Shown: piece by piece, positions 50,517-60,819 of the stretch
Position numbering within the stretch: position 1 is the first letter of the stretch
How the letters are laid out: the number at the start of each line of letters is the position of its first letter
Origin: Saccharomyces paradoxus
Lineage: Eukaryota > Ascomycota > Saccharomycetes > Saccharomycetales > Saccharomycetaceae
Direction: 5' to 3'
DNA: 64,000 bases
Assembly (NCBI RefSeq): GCF_002079055.1
Contig: NC_047488.1
Coordinates: 310,001-374,000 of the forward strand
Translations under genes and position numbers: made by a program
The notes under the pieces: model-generated
Told to the model about the DNA's origin: nothing
Seen by the model: the letters and a program-made list of their open reading frames with translations, nothing else
Database searches by the model: none

Positions 50517-50824
50517 TGTTGGAATAGAATTCTAATATCATCTATTTAGTGGTACAATATCACATGCGGTGTAAGAAGATGACATATATATTGAGAAACA
50601 GTCATCAAATTTAGTGGAGGCTGAAATGCAAGGATTGATAATGTAATGGATAATGAACTACAGCACATAAAACGAAAGAAGAAATGAGACTATTATTATG
50701 TAGAACTATCGAATCCCTTTTGTGGATTCCTATATTCTCGAGGAGAACTTCCTGTATACTTAATATTGTAGCCTTTAGCAACAATGGAATCCCAACAATT
50801 GTTTAATTATTCACACATTTCTCA
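50517..50824 (+). mobile_element. Solo delta LTR (Ty1/Ty2 type)
   Basis: 308 bases from TGTTGGAATA to ATTTCTCA. Delta blocks GCGGTGTAAGAAGATGACAT, GGATTGATAATGTAAT and CTCGAGGAGAACTTC are evident and close to those of the delta pair near tRNA-Val. No matching flanking repeat was found, so it is older or rearranged. It lies about 180 bases upstream of tRNA-Gln, the usual Ty1-type target window. No internal element remains. Confidence 0.9.
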
Positions 50825-51004
50825 AGGTGTACATTAGTATGTAAGCATTTAGATTGTTACTGTAGCCACTCGTGTTACTATTAACTATCACTCGTTCCGA
50901 CAAATTTAATAACTATCCTTTATTTGAAACTTCTCCTCTTAATTAATATATTTCTCTTAACTAGTTTAAGCTCTGCAAGTTACGAAAAAGCACATTATTA
51001 AATA

Positions 51005-51076
51005 GGTTTTATAGTGTAGTGGTTATCACTTTCGGTTTTGATCCGAACAACCCCGGTTCGAATCCGGGTAAGACCT
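51005..51076 (+). tRNA. tQ(UUG): tRNA-Gln, anticodon UUG
   Basis: 72 bases: acceptor GGTTTTA with TAAGACC and discriminator T; A box TAGTGTAGTGG; anticodon stem TTCGG/CCGAA around loop TTTTGAT reading UUG; B box GGTTCGAATCC. No intron. The anticodon stem is fully paired. A T-tract terminator follows at 51077-51081. Synteny with S. cerevisiae tQ(UUG) next to YBR056W-A. Confidence 0.96.
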
Positions 51077-51471
51077 CTTTTTGATTTGTTTTAAATTTTT
51101 TTAACCAAGCCATATATTATCGGACGCTCGAAGGAAGGAGATCTCGCACATTTGGGGCTTAGCCGTGCTGCCGCTAGTGAAAGAAGAAATAAGCCACCTC
51201 GATGGTGTGGCAGATAATCTACGGGAATTTTTCTTGGCGTTTCTGTAAGTGACATGATCCGTTATAGTGCCGCAATGCCGGATAGTGCTTATTTTTAGTT
51301 AAGTGCCTTTTCAGCCTCGAATAACGCTTTTCAAGCAATTATGTATAAATATACTAACGAAACAACACTTGTAGTTAGATGAACTATTGATCTCTTTTAG
51401 GGTTCTTATATCTTGAAAAAATTGAAAAGAGAACTATCGTCCTCAGTAATAAAAGAAAGCGCGACATTACA
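51077..51471. other. Promoter region of MNC1
   Basis: 395 bases after tRNA-Gln. TATAAATATA at about 51344 is a plausible TATA element 125 bases before the MNC1 ATG. Otherwise nothing recognised. Confidence 0.45.
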
Positions 51472-51675
51472 ATGAGACACCAATACTACCAAGCACAACC
51501 GATGTATTATCAACCACAACCGCAACCCATTTACATACAACAAGGGCCACCACCACCAAGGAATGATTGCTGTTGTTGTTGTTGTAACTGTGGCGACTGC
51601 TGTTCAGCTATTGCGAACGTTTTGTGTTGTCTCTGTTTAATCGATCTATGTTGTAGCTGCGCCGGTGGCATGTAA
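51472..51675 (+). CDS. MNC1: Small CYSTM-family membrane protein (YBR056W-A)
   Basis: 67 residues. The N-terminal half is Gln/Pro/Tyr-rich (QPMYYQPQPQPIYIQQGPPPP); the C-terminal half is a cysteine-rich membrane module (about 35-67) with fourteen or more cysteines in DCCCCCCNCGDCC, VLCCLCLIDLCCSCAGGM. This is the CYSTM domain found in stress-related, palmitoylated tail-anchored plasma membrane proteins; S. cerevisiae YBR056W-A is linked to manganese or other metal stress. The related YDR034W-B lies close to KRS1 on S. cerevisiae chromosome IV, which bears on the junction at the end of the window. A stand-alone promoter precedes it. Confidence 0.93.
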   Translation: MRHQYYQAQPMYYQPQPQPIYIQQGPPPPRNDCCCCCCNCGDCCSAIANVLCCLCLIDLCCSCAGGM

Positions 51676-52421
51676 GCTGTTTTTTTACATTAATGCTTTT
51701 ACTCAAGGAATAATCTTCCTATATTCTTTCTGGTAGTTGCTATTAAGATAAAGTTATATACGCAGGATCTTCCATTGCACATTTGTGAGACGCACAACGA
51801 AAAATGGGCATCCTGCCATTTCAATGAATCACAGCTGGGCTACAATTAGATTATATCATTAGATAGACCGCCGTTGAATGTATTATATAGTATGCAAAAC
51901 AACTTCTACTAATAGCTCACTTTTTCAGATCCCCAGTATTAAAACACATCGTTGCTAATGAAGTTAGGAAAAATAGAGAACATCAGGAACAAACCTCATC
52001 GCTTTGATCATGCATTGATGCTTATAAGAAAATCTGTATATTTGTAAGAAATATTCCGATTTTCAGTAATAATTCAATGATTACTTCTTATATATAGAAA
52101 TAAGAGATTGAACATGTCATATGAAAATAAATAAATAAATAAATAAGCACCTACGTAGCTCCTTTGTATGAACGATTCAAGTTCAAATATTTGATGAAAC
52201 CTACTGCAAAAGGCGATGGCCTTTGATAAATTTTTAGTGCAGCACAAAAACAATACTCTCCGGTCTCTTTTTTATGAAAAAAGCTTTTACTATATACATA
52301 TATCTATATATGTGCATATTGTTCTTTCTCTCCTTTAGCATTAGCCATATCTTCTCTTTCGATAACGAGAAACCCTCTTTCGATAACGAGAAACCCTCTT
52401 TCGATAACGAGAAACCCTCTT
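51676..52421. other. Convergent 3' region MNC1-MUM2
   Basis: 746 bases, AT-rich, with a TAAA repeat (52127-52145), a TATATA run (52293-52310) and at its right end the 21-bp tandem repeat listed separately. No gene or RNA signature found. Confidence 0.45.
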
Positions 52422-52423
52422 TC
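52354..52423. repeat. Minisatellite of 21-bp units abutting the MUM2 stop
   Basis: Three perfect 21-bp units (CTCTTTCGATAACGAGAAACC, units at 52354, 52375, 52396) and a fourth partial copy (CTCTTTC, 52417-52423) that runs into the complement of the MUM2 stop codon. Unit length is a multiple of three. Probably slippage-generated; it lies in the MUM2 3' untranslated region. Confidence 0.95.
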
Positions 52424-53522
52424 AATTAGCAACGTTTTCTTTTGAAGATTCTTCTGAAGCCAAATGGGCTTCTAAAGATGCGATCTTCTCTCTTAATTCT
52501 AGATTCTCTTTTTTGGCCAACTGCAGTTCAATTTGAGTCTCTTTTGATCTGCCATATGCCAACATCTTGGCCATTTCTTTGTTTTCGTTCGTTAAATTCT
52601 CTAATCTTACCACCATTTTATGAGCAATCGACTCTGCATCATACCTGCCATACTTAGTCACTGAGTTTGTTGGATTTAGTGCTAGTGCAGTTAATATACT
52701 TTCCAAATTTTCTTTCGTCTCTGCCAACTCTTTCTCCTTTGCACGCAGTGAAGATGATAGTTTTCTAAATATCACTTCCAATGAAGCTGGAAGTTCAAAA
52801 GTTTGAGGTATATGGCAGTTCTCTTTCTCATACTTATATTCATTCTGCTTATAGTTTAGCCCCTCATTGAAAATTTTCTTCAGCCTTTGAATTTCATTCT
52901 CGAGTGATTCAATTTGACTTTCCTTTATTTGCAGTTCTACACTCAAAGTTTCCATTCTGTCATCTTTATTTGAATTTATCTCATTGCTATTAATATCATT
53001 CATTGAGAGTGCTGTCACATGATTAAAAGGAACAAATGAATTCTTGAATGCCGTACTATTGATTGAGGTCTTAGCAGTCATATTAGACATTGACGACATT
53101 GAGTCATTAGGATTCCCATTAGTATCTTTGTTGTTTGTCATATTATTCATTGGATCCAGCCAATAATCATTAGCAGTTGCCCCATTCATAATATTATTAT
53201 GATTAATAGTATTTCTCATAGGTGCTTGTGGTACATTCTGATAATTATAGGTATTCATTGACGCGGGCATATTGAAGTTTGCTGTACCGTTCAAGCTATG
53301 TTGACCCGTTAAGGGACTAGCCGATGAACCCTGAGGAAGCATGGAATTATTCATTTTATTCGTCTGTCCTAAGGTGTTCATTAATCCCGGCCTGGCATCG
53401 TTCCTTTCACCAGATTCGTATAAGGCCTGTTGCTGTGGCTGTTGGTGCGGATGAAACGCCAAATTGTTAAAGGACGTTTCCAACGAATGTTGGGGATCAT
53501 AATCATAAGCCATATAATTCAT
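52422..53522 (-). CDS. MUM2: Mum2, subunit of the meiotic mRNA m6A methyltransferase complex
   Basis: 366 residues from the chosen ATG (MNYMAYDYD), as in S. cerevisiae; the frame continues 17 codons upstream with no conserved look. Mum2 is the yeast WTAP homologue and works with Ime4 and Slz1 to methylate mRNA on entry into meiosis. The N-terminal half is Asn/Gln/Met-rich and disordered. The C-terminal half is a long coiled coil (about 190-355): [49 protein letters not shown], and [20 protein letters not shown], the WTAP/Mum2p signature. The stop is abutted by a 21-bp minisatellite. Confidence 0.95.
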   Translation of the reverse strand: MNYMAYDYDPQHSLETSFNNLAFHPHQQPQQQALYESGERNDARPGLMNTLGQTNKMNNSMLPQGSSASPLTGQHSLNGTANFNMPASMNTYNYQNVPQAPMRNTINHNNIMNGATANDYWLDPMNNMTNNKDTNGNPNDSMSSMSNMTAKTSINSTAFKNSFVPFNHVTALSMNDINSNEINSNKDDRMETLSVELQIKESQIESLENEIQRLKKIFNEGLNYKQNEYKYEKENCHIPQTFELPASLEVIFRKLSSSLRAKEKELAETKENLESILTALALNPTNSVTKYGRYDAESIAHKMVVRLENLTNENKEMAKMLAYGRSKETQIELQLAKKENLELREKIASLEAHLASEESSKENVAN

Positions 53523-53840
53523 TTTCCCGGTGGTAATCGAAAAGGGCCGTGTATACAAAAAGAATGAGGTCAAATCAAAAGATCAAGTACCAAGCCAGCT
53601 GATTCTCTCCTTATTAAGTTTGACTATCGTTTATTTCCTTGCTTGTTGTTTCATCAAACAATGTATTCTTTTCTAGTTTTGAATGATTTTTTTAGCGGCG
53701 AAGGTAACAACAGCAAAAAAAAAGAAAAAAGATTGCATAATTAGCTAATGGAAATTGGTTTGACACTGAAGTATGTAGAAATCCTAAACTCGATGGGTTT
53801 GATTATACACATATAATGTAGATATATATATGTACACTTT

Positions 53841-56189
53841 TTAGCATCTAGTATAGAAATAAATATAACCATTTTTTTTCATATCTTCAATGCTTTCGGC
53901 AGCGACCATTTTCTCATCGTTATAAAGAACCCACTTCCATTTATTTGCTACTAACTTACGGATAAAGACAACATAATGACCAGAATGGACGGAATTTCCC
54001 TTATGACAAACAACTGCAGTTAAAACATACGGCTTAGCAGTCGAATATCCAAGATCCCTTTGTTGTTGCTGCTGTTGTTCAGTTGGCACTTCAGGTTCGG
54101 ACAATGTTCCGTCATCATCCAAATTGTTAAAGACCCATTCAACACTGCGATTAACATCGCCGTTGTTGAGTACCAAAGCTTTACGACATAAGTTGGGATT
54201 CAGTCCCATGGATAGCATTGAAGTTAATGAAACTTCATCAACTTCTCCCTTCCCTTTCTTAGGGCCAGTAGGGGGCGGGACGAATGTATCATTTAAATCA
54301 GGGTCATCCATATGCTGAAATAACCAATTCATAGCGCTCTCAGCGTCTTGGTTTCCTGTGTTGAATAAAGCGCGCACACTAGCATTTTGGGTAAACCCCA
54401 TTTCAATTAATTGAGAGACACTACACTGGTTTGGTGTAAAACTGGTCTGGTTTTCATCCTCATCTGGTAATAGGTCCTCAGATTGTGGGTTAAATCCCTG
54501 TGATAAATAAGATGAGACATCAAGCACATCATCCCTGTCCATTAATCCTGGTAACGAAAGCTCATTACTTGTTTTGACAGGGATCCAGTTCTGTAACCTA
54601 ATCCTTATCGGGTTCAAAACAAGCGTTTGAGGAAGAGATTTGAAACCAGGCCTCTTATTCGCTGTAACTTTTTCCTTACAATTGGCACATTTGAATTCAA
54701 TCGTCTGGCCTTCAAAATACGCTTTGATTCTCTCCAACAAATCCTGAGGTTCGTCATTCTCTTCTAGGGGAATTTGTATAGCCTCTGCAGGTTCATAAGA
54801 ATACTTAACCTTCCCACAGCTATTGCATTGTAATCTATCCTCCATCATAAACCTAACCAAGTCGTTGGGATTTGGAGAACCTGACGAATTACTCGAAAAA
54901 AATTTCCTATCTAACAAATCTAAAAGGAAAGTCAAAAATTCCATTGCATCCTGTTGTCTGTTGGAACTAAATTCCTCATGATTTTGCCCAATGCATTTTT
55001 TGAAAGTAGTAGGTTTGATACCATTAGGATATAGTTCTGGTTCACATTTCATGGCATTGAGCAACTTAATCAATTGACACTTTAAATTATTTCCAGGATA
55101 TACAACATCCAGAGGAAATTTACTTCCTAGGAAATCTAACGACCAATTTGGGACGCCACCATTCAACAGGCTTTGTATAACTGAATTTAAGTAACATGAA
55201 TTACCCAAATTGATCAGACCACAACCATAATCCTTACTAGGGAATAATTTTTCAAATTCTTTACCACTAGAATCGACCATTCTAAATTGCCAATTTTCGT
55301 TCTGTTCCACTTGTAACTGAATAAGAGTCTTTTCATCCGCAATCTTTTCTTGTATATTAATTCCGTATATTTGTAGTGCGCTCCCTAAATTAACGTTATC
55401 TGGAAATCTTGTCTCATCATCACAGGCGTAGCAATACAAATCACAGGTTGAAGAGCTTAATGAACCTAGTTTGATAGCTAAAGGATGATTGTTATTACTC
55501 CTATAGTGATCCAAAGCATGTGAGTGACCATCAATTCCGATTTGTTCTCTGCCACACCCGATGTTGCCACAATGTAGGCATAACCAAAGATTCTGGGTAA
55601 GGTCACATGATGAGCATTGGTTTAGATTTATAGCATTCTCAGGCTTAGTGGGAATTTGGAAATTTTCTGTATGCGGACAGGTGCTGATTTCTAGCTCCCA
55701 GGAATTCTTCTTATCTTCGAAATCTTGTGACTTCGCCCTTAATATTTTCTCAACCTTCTCCAAGGACATAGAAGAGATGTCAGAGTCTGTAGATTTCAAA
55801 AGTACGGTTCTAGGAATATTCTCATTATTGAATCTTTGCAAACTCCAAATAGTATTGTGAGTCTCGTCTTCTGACCTCTCAATTACTTGTAGTTTTATTT
55901 TTTTGTTGTTATTGTTTTCGTCTGCAGTTTCTTGCTTAGGTTTTTCCACTTTGGCAATAGTTAAATAATTGGAGTGGAGAGAATCGCAAACATATTCTGT
56001 AACTCGGGTATGTAGCGGGAGGTGTCTGTTGCACGTAGCTTGGAAACAGTTCAAACATATATTCAATGAATGTTTAGGCGATGCGTTGAGAGCTAATGGT
56101 TCATTATAAGGGGACTCAAAGCAATAAATGCATTCATCTTTTGAAACAACGGCGGGAATGGTAATGTTTTCTAGTATTTCTTCTGCCAT
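53841..56189 (-). CDS. UBP14: Ubp14, ubiquitin-specific protease for free polyubiquitin chains
   Basis: Isopeptidase T family enzyme that disassembles unanchored ubiquitin chains and keeps the proteasome free. 782 residues. Domains in order: an N-terminal variant zinc finger, the ZnF-UBP domain (about 170-290: CSSCDLTQNLWLCLHCGNIGCGREQ with HSHALDHYRSNNNH), the catalytic Cys box NLGNSCYLNSVIQ (C332), two UBA domains (about 585-690: VSQLIEMGFTQNASVRALFNTG and LTSMLSMGLNPNLCRKALVLN), and the His box GNSVHSGHYVVFI near the C terminus. All elements are intact. The Ala/Glu start after ATG gives MAEEILEN as the natural N terminus. Confidence 0.97.
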   Translation of the reverse strand: MAEEILENITIPAVVSKDECIYCFESPYNEPLALNASPKHSLNICLNCFQATCNRHLPLHTRVTEYVCDSLHSNYLTIAKVEKPKQETADENNNNKKIKLQVIERSEDETHNTIWSLQRFNNENIPRTVLLKSTDSDISSMSLEKVEKILRAKSQDFEDKKNSWELEISTCPHTENFQIPTKPENAINLNQCSSCDLTQNLWLCLHCGNIGCGREQIGIDGHSHALDHYRSNNNHPLAIKLGSLSSSTCDLYCYACDDETRFPDNVNLGSALQIYGINIQEKIADEKTLIQLQVEQNENWQFRMVDSSGKEFEKLFPSKDYGCGLINLGNSCYLNSVIQSLLNGGVPNWSLDFLGSKFPLDVVYPGNNLKCQLIKLLNAMKCEPELYPNGIKPTTFKKCIGQNHEEFSSNRQQDAMEFLTFLLDLLDRKFFSSNSSGSPNPNDLVRFMMEDRLQCNSCGKVKYSYEPAEAIQIPLEENDEPQDLLERIKAYFEGQTIEFKCANCKEKVTANKRPGFKSLPQTLVLNPIRIRLQNWIPVKTSNELSLPGLMDRDDVLDVSSYLSQGFNPQSEDLLPDEDENQTSFTPNQCSVSQLIEMGFTQNASVRALFNTGNQDAESAMNWLFQHMDDPDLNDTFVPPPTGPKKGKGEVDEVSLTSMLSMGLNPNLCRKALVLNNGDVNRSVEWVFNNLDDDGTLSEPEVPTEQQQQQQRDLGYSTAKPYVLTAVVCHKGNSVHSGHYVVFIRKLVANKWKWVLYNDEKMVAAESIEDMKKNGYIYFYTRC

Positions 56190-56489
56190 GTCTGAACGCG
56201 AGGAACACTTGGGGCTCTCTTCTTAGTTGCATTTAACTTTCCTTCCTAGTACCATTGTAGCACGCTTTTCATTGTGATTTCATCAAGTGATAAATTCGAT
56301 CTCATTCCAAACGATATCATTTTTCAAAGGCACACCAACTGTTATAAATTATGTCCTACAGCCGCAGAAATTTGTTAGTTTATGTATTGTGTATATAATT
56401 ATGTAACTCTATTCCCCATAATATCCTGCTAGACTTTCCTGGTCCCTAGCTTATATTATCATTAATCGAACAAGGATAAAAATGATCAT

Positions 56490-56732
56490 TTAAAGGAAGC
56501 AATATTTTAGTATCCCGAAGAAACTCAAACTGAAAATTGTGAGAAAAAAAACGTGGAGGAAAAATGAGTCAAAAGAGGCCATCAAATAAAAGGGTAAATG
56601 AATGTAGTAAGTCCAATAAAGTTTTTCGACCAACTCTTCGATGGTATTTAGTATGCCTTCAGATTTCCCGTTACGTCTTTTAGCTTCCTTTGTGGTGGGT
56701 ATGTACACCATTGAACTTTTATGTTGTGTCAT
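56490..56732 (-). CDS. TSC3: Tsc3, small stimulatory subunit of serine palmitoyltransferase
   Basis: 80 residues, a full match in length to S. cerevisiae Tsc3 (YBR058C-A) and nearly identical as I recall it. It binds Lcb1/Lcb2 in the ER membrane and greatly raises the rate of the first sphingolipid step, serine plus palmitoyl-CoA. The N-terminal 25 residues are polar (MTQHKSSMVYIPTTKEAKRR), then IEELVEKLYWTYYIHLPFYL, and a membrane segment fills the C-terminal third (SFFLHVFFLTIFSLSFFGIL). It lies between UBP14 and AKL1 and is easily missed because a 113-codon frame overlaps it on the plus strand. Together with CSG2 it makes two sphingolipid genes in this window. Confidence 0.95.
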   Translation of the reverse strand: MTQHKSSMVYIPTTKEAKRRNGKSEGILNTIEELVEKLYWTYYIHLPFYLMASFDSFFLHVFFLTIFSLSFFGILKYCFL

Positions 56733-57023
56733 GCCTTCCCTTATGATATCTTCCGCCTTTGCCCTTCCGGTTTCTACGCCCTCTACCTTTAGTATTCTTA
56801 AAATGATAGCATCTCTATTTAATTACGTGGACTACTATTCTTCACTTAGACGCTTTTCGTTAAGCGCGTCGGGAGCAAACGTCATGTGGCACGGTATGTT
56901 TAATGCAGGATTTGAGTTAATATTGTTCTATCAATTTAGTTTTCGAGGAAGATATACGGATTGTCTGCGCCTCTATATGTAACAATGTATGTATATAATT
57001 TTATATGTGCTTTATTTATTGAA
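56733..57023. other. Intergenic region TSC3-AKL1
   Basis: 291 bases holding the TSC3 promoter and the AKL1 3' end. The open plus-strand frame (56641-56982) is probably the complement of these genes' sequence. Nothing else recognised. Confidence 0.4.
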
Positions 57024-60000
57024 TCATTTCTCGCTTCTGAAAACTGAGAAAAAAGATCTTCTTTTCCCATTACTGCCACCACTATTGGATCCATTACTTG
57101 CCATCGCTTCACGACGGACCCTTTCCAAATCGAGTGATTGACGGGCCCTAGCGAAGGACTTTCTCATCTCTGATGGAGTTGAGGTGCTAATAGTAATGCT
57201 GCTATTGCTATCCTTATCCTTAGATTGCCTGTACCTTTCCAAATCGTGTCTTTGCTTGGAACCAGTCCTATGTGTCTCATGCTTGCCACTTGACCGGGTT
57301 GATAGTTCGTGACCAGTACTATGGCGCTTATTCTCACTTATTGCAGTGGAAGCATGAGGTGGAACTCTATACGAGTGATGTGGTTGCGGTGCTGACGAGT
57401 CGTTTTTATTTCTATGCTCTTGCGTTAATGTTGGAGAAGACAAATTTACCTCCTGAAAATTCAGGTCCAACGACTGTCGCGGTTGCCTTGTAGTCACGCT
57501 GCTAAAGTCCTTGTTTTTGAATTGATTAGACTTATTTCCATCACTTGATCTTGACTGATCCTTATGACCTCTTTCATTGTGGAGCGGCCTTCTTTCGGAG
57601 GTTTTCCCTCTCCTTGCATCATCCAAATCAATATCAATGCTTTCACTGGAAACCATACTATCTTCTAATTCATCTGTTGAGTAGTTATTTCTCTTACTCG
57701 AGCCTTTGCGTCCGGAAAGCTTAGCTTGTTGAATTGATGTGGATGATGAAGACGATGAAAAAGAGGAGACTGCAGCGCCAGTATCGTCTCTTGATAAGTC
57801 CATTTCATTCAAACTTAGATTCAAAATACCATTTCGATGATTGTTCAAACCTTTAGTTCCTGAAGCCCCCCCATCTTCCATAGTCCCGGCTTGAGGCCCA
57901 TTTTCATCTTGGAAAGATTGCTTTCCTGCATCTTCCTTTAACGGCGACAGTTCAATTAAAAGACCTTCATTTTTAGAAGATAAATGCATTGGCTCATTTG
58001 CAGAATTGCCTGCTAAGATAGGAGGTTCACCCACCTGGGCATTTCTAACATCTTCTGTGGCCTGGTTTGTTCTATCGGAGACGTAAGTACCATTATTATT
58101 TGCATTTGGGATCTGCATTTGCTGTTGCGCTTGCAATTGTTGCTGGGCTTGCATTTGCTGCTTGGCTTGCATTTGTTGTTTGGCCTGCATCTGTTGAGCT
58201 TGTAATTGCTGAGCTTGTATCTGCTGGGCTTGCTGCGGATTCATGGGAATAACAGGTCTTACCATTGGAATTGCTGGGGAATTATTTTGACCTGAAAGAT
58301 ATCCTGATTGAGAGTTGGTAGCGTAATTTTGAGAAATATTCTGAAAGTTGACCCTTCTATTACCACTATCCGCAGCAACAGTTCCACCTAACTGCATAGG
58401 CTTATTGGTCCGATCCCTGCCAGTGTAAAAATTTCTCTGGTTATAATTGGCAGGTGCTTTGGGCTGATCCTGTTGTTGCTGATGTTGTTCAACTCTAGAT
58501 TGATATTGAGATTCATCGGGATAGGTATTTCCTTGCGTCCCTGTTTGATTTTGGGCCTGCTGATATCTCTGGCCCTGTTGTTGTTCCTCAAGGAAGAAGT
58601 TACTTGCGTCATTGCTCAACTCATTCGTAGAATGATATGCAACATTCATTTTTGGAAAGGGATTATTTGATTTATGTTGTTTCATCTTATTGATACCTGG
58701 AGTTTTCTCGTTCGTCAAGGCTTCGTCTGACCCGATCGTTGCGGCACCATACGATGTGCTCTTCATTGATCTCCCACCTGAAGAATAAGAGCTTGTGCTT
58801 TTTTGCCTCTGGGGTAGAGATTGGGTGTTCAAACGAGGACTTTGTTCAGAGACGGTCGGATCACTTGATTGTTTGACCAATTCTTTGTCCAAATAAGTAT
58901 CTAATTCGCTTACGCTTGGATAATATAACTCTCCAGGAGTTTTATTCTCAAAAATTGACTTATCTTCTATACCTGGAGACTGGATCGTATTAATTTCCTG
59001 AGGATTATTGGGTGTACCGGAACTGTTAACGTTAGAAGTTAACCTTGACGATTTATCTTCAGGCAAGGTAGACTTTCTCTGATCAGAATGACTTTCTTTC
59101 TCTTCTTCAACTTCTTTGCCGACTTTTTGAGATGATATTCTAGAAACTGCGGCAGGGCCATCACTTACATTCATGGGAAGTTTAGATGAGATTTCAAAAG
59201 AAGAAAGAAACATGTCATTCAGTAAGTTCTCTTCTGAGTCACTCAATTTATTGTTCTGCATGATTTTCTTTTGTTGTAGCTGATACATTTGCAATTGAAC
59301 ATTTTGTAGTTTATTCTGAAACTGCGTATACTTGGAAAAATTGTAGGCGCCTTCTGTATATTTATCCTCGATTGGCACTTCCACATTTAAAATTTCACAT
59401 AAATGGTACAATACTTGATAAATATTCGGTCTCAAATTTGGATTTTCCGCCAACATTATAATGATTAAGTTGATTAGTTTTGATGAATATTTGTTGACAG
59501 GAAATTCATATTTGGAATGTAGTATAGCAAATTGACCTGTCATCTCAAAAGGAGTGGTAAAAAATAATAATTTGTAAAGGAAAATTCCCAAGGCCCATAT
59601 GTCTGATTTTTCGTTTATGGGCAAACATCTGTAGAGGTCAATCATTTCAGGAGATCTATACTGGGGAGTTGTATGGACATAAATGTTTTGAGTCAAAAGA
59701 GCAATATCTTGATGAGTGGTAACAATTGGGAAACATGTTGACGTAGACCCAAAATCAGCTAGTTTAAAATTGTTTTTAGCATCTACCAGGACATTTTCAA
59801 TCTTGATATCACGATGGATCAACGGTATAGGAAGATAATGCATTTGAGAGATAGAAAGAGCAACGTCATACATAATTTTAACAATTTCAGATTCTGTCAA
59901 TTTGGTTGACAATCGTTGGTTCATATAATCTAGCAAAGATTTGTTTGGACACAATTCCATTAGCAAAAGGACCTCGAACCCTTGAACGCCATCACGACGG

Positions 60001-60350
60001 CGAGAGGCATTGGAATCAAAGTACTGTACCACATTTGGGGCGCCTTTTAACTTCTTCATTACCTCTACTTCGTTTCTCATCTCGTTCAATCCATTCTCAT
60101 CTTGAACTAATACTCTTTTCAGACATGCAACATCACCAATTTTTAAGGGAACACTCGCCGTATTATCAAACTCATTAAGATACTCTAAGAACTTCACCAC
60201 GTAAATTTGAGCAAAGCCACCTTCCGCTAAATAATTTACCACCTCGACTTTATGTGTGCCTACGCAGACAATATGGCCTGGTGTATACCTCTCTACTGCC
60301 GGATGGCCCATTGCCGAAACGCTTCTAGAAGTACCATTCGTGATCGACAT
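57024..60350 (-). CDS. AKL1: Akl1, Ark1/Prk1-family Ser/Thr kinase
   Basis: 1108 residues, as in S. cerevisiae. Kinase of the NAK/Ark family that phosphorylates actin-patch and endocytic proteins (with Ark1 and Prk1) and acts in the Fpk1-Akl1 pathway. The catalytic domain lies at about residues 35-320: glycine loop region LAEGGFAQIYVVKF, catalytic loop HRDIKIENVLV (D181), DFGS in place of DFG-like activation segment start, and APE-like region SPEMIDL. Beyond it the tail is disordered, Ser/Asn-rich, with an imperfect QAQQ/QAKQQ repeat run near residue 720-760. The C terminus ends RRSFFSVFRSEK. The frame is intact. Confidence 0.96.
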   Translation of the reverse strand: MSITNGTSRSVSAMGHPAVERYTPGHIVCVGTHKVEVVNYLAEGGFAQIYVVKFLEYLNEFDNTASVPLKIGDVACLKRVLVQDENGLNEMRNEVEVMKKLKGAPNVVQYFDSNASRRRDGVQGFEVLLLMELCPNKSLLDYMNQRLSTKLTESEIVKIMYDVALSISQMHYLPIPLIHRDIKIENVLVDAKNNFKLADFGSTSTCFPIVTTHQDIALLTQNIYVHTTPQYRSPEMIDLYRCLPINEKSDIWALGIFLYKLLFFTTPFEMTGQFAILHSKYEFPVNKYSSKLINLIIIMLAENPNLRPNIYQVLYHLCEILNVEVPIEDKYTEGAYNFSKYTQFQNKLQNVQLQMYQLQQKKIMQNNKLSDSEENLLNDMFLSSFEISSKLPMNVSDGPAAVSRISSQKVGKEVEEEKESHSDQRKSTLPEDKSSRLTSNVNSSGTPNNPQEINTIQSPGIEDKSIFENKTPGELYYPSVSELDTYLDKELVKQSSDPTVSEQSPRLNTQSLPQRQKSTSSYSSGGRSMKSTSYGAATIGSDEALTNEKTPGINKMKQHKSNNPFPKMNVAYHSTNELSNDASNFFLEEQQQGQRYQQAQNQTGTQGNTYPDESQYQSRVEQHQQQQDQPKAPANYNQRNFYTGRDRTNKPMQLGGTVAADSGNRRVNFQNISQNYATNSQSGYLSGQNNSPAIPMVRPVIPMNPQQAQQIQAQQLQAQQMQAKQQMQAKQQMQAQQQLQAQQQMQIPNANNNGTYVSDRTNQATEDVRNAQVGEPPILAGNSANEPMHLSSKNEGLLIELSPLKEDAGKQSFQDENGPQAGTMEDGGASGTKGLNNHRNGILNLSLNEMDLSRDDTGAAVSSFSSSSSSTSIQQAKLSGRKGSSKRNNYSTDELEDSMVSSESIDIDLDDARRGKTSERRPLHNERGHKDQSRSSDGNKSNQFKNKDFSSVTTRQPRQSLDLNFQEVNLSSPTLTQEHRNKNDSSAPQPHHSYRVPPHASTAISENKRHSTGHELSTRSSGKHETHRTGSKQRHDLERYRQSKDKDSNSSITISTSTPSEMRKSFARARQSLDLERVRREAMASNGSNSGGSNGKRRSFFSVFRSEK

Positions 60351-60819
60351 GATCAGTGCTAATTAGAAAGAAAATAAACAGGCGACAGGGACGAAAACAA
60401 GAGCTTGGGAAAACGTGATAGCAAAAAATGAATGGCAACGAAAATTATCTCTATGATGTCCTGTGTTGCTTTTGCTCCCGAGGCACCAATCTGATTCAAC
60501 AATGATATTGAACTTACTCATTCAAGAAAGGGGGGTTCATGGGATTATGGCTTTTATTCAGTATTTTCAAGTTTTTTCGGTTATTGAGCTCTAAGTAGGG
60601 TATTTCAGAATAGCGGGGTTCTTCTGAAAAAAAATGAAAAATAAACATAGGTCATTACTCGTCTAAACACTTGAATACTTCATCAGCCCTTTTTTAGTAG
60701 GGTTTTATGAGAAGCTTTTTTGGTCTTTTCAAGATACACCAGTCAGTATTGTTGGCGATGAGAGACCAAAGGTAACAAAGCCTAGTATTGTTACAATTGT
60801 TCATGATATGTATACTTTC
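60351..60819. other. AKL1 promoter and ORC2 3' region
   Basis: 469 bases. A-tracts at 60627-60641 and T/A-rich sequence. No site was recognised that I would defend. Confidence 0.4.

Noticed and set aside
50152-50541. 129-codon minus-strand ORF running into the delta LTR
   Set aside because: Composition is random-like, it overlaps the LTR end and no family is recognised.
52234-52425. 63-codon minus-strand ORF with GFSLSKE repeats
   Set aside because: Product of the 21-bp minisatellite; overlaps the MUM2 stop and shows no sign of being a gene.
56641-56982. 113-codon plus-strand ORF between UBP14 and AKL1
   Set aside because: Antisense to TSC3, a recognised gene; the first part is its complement.
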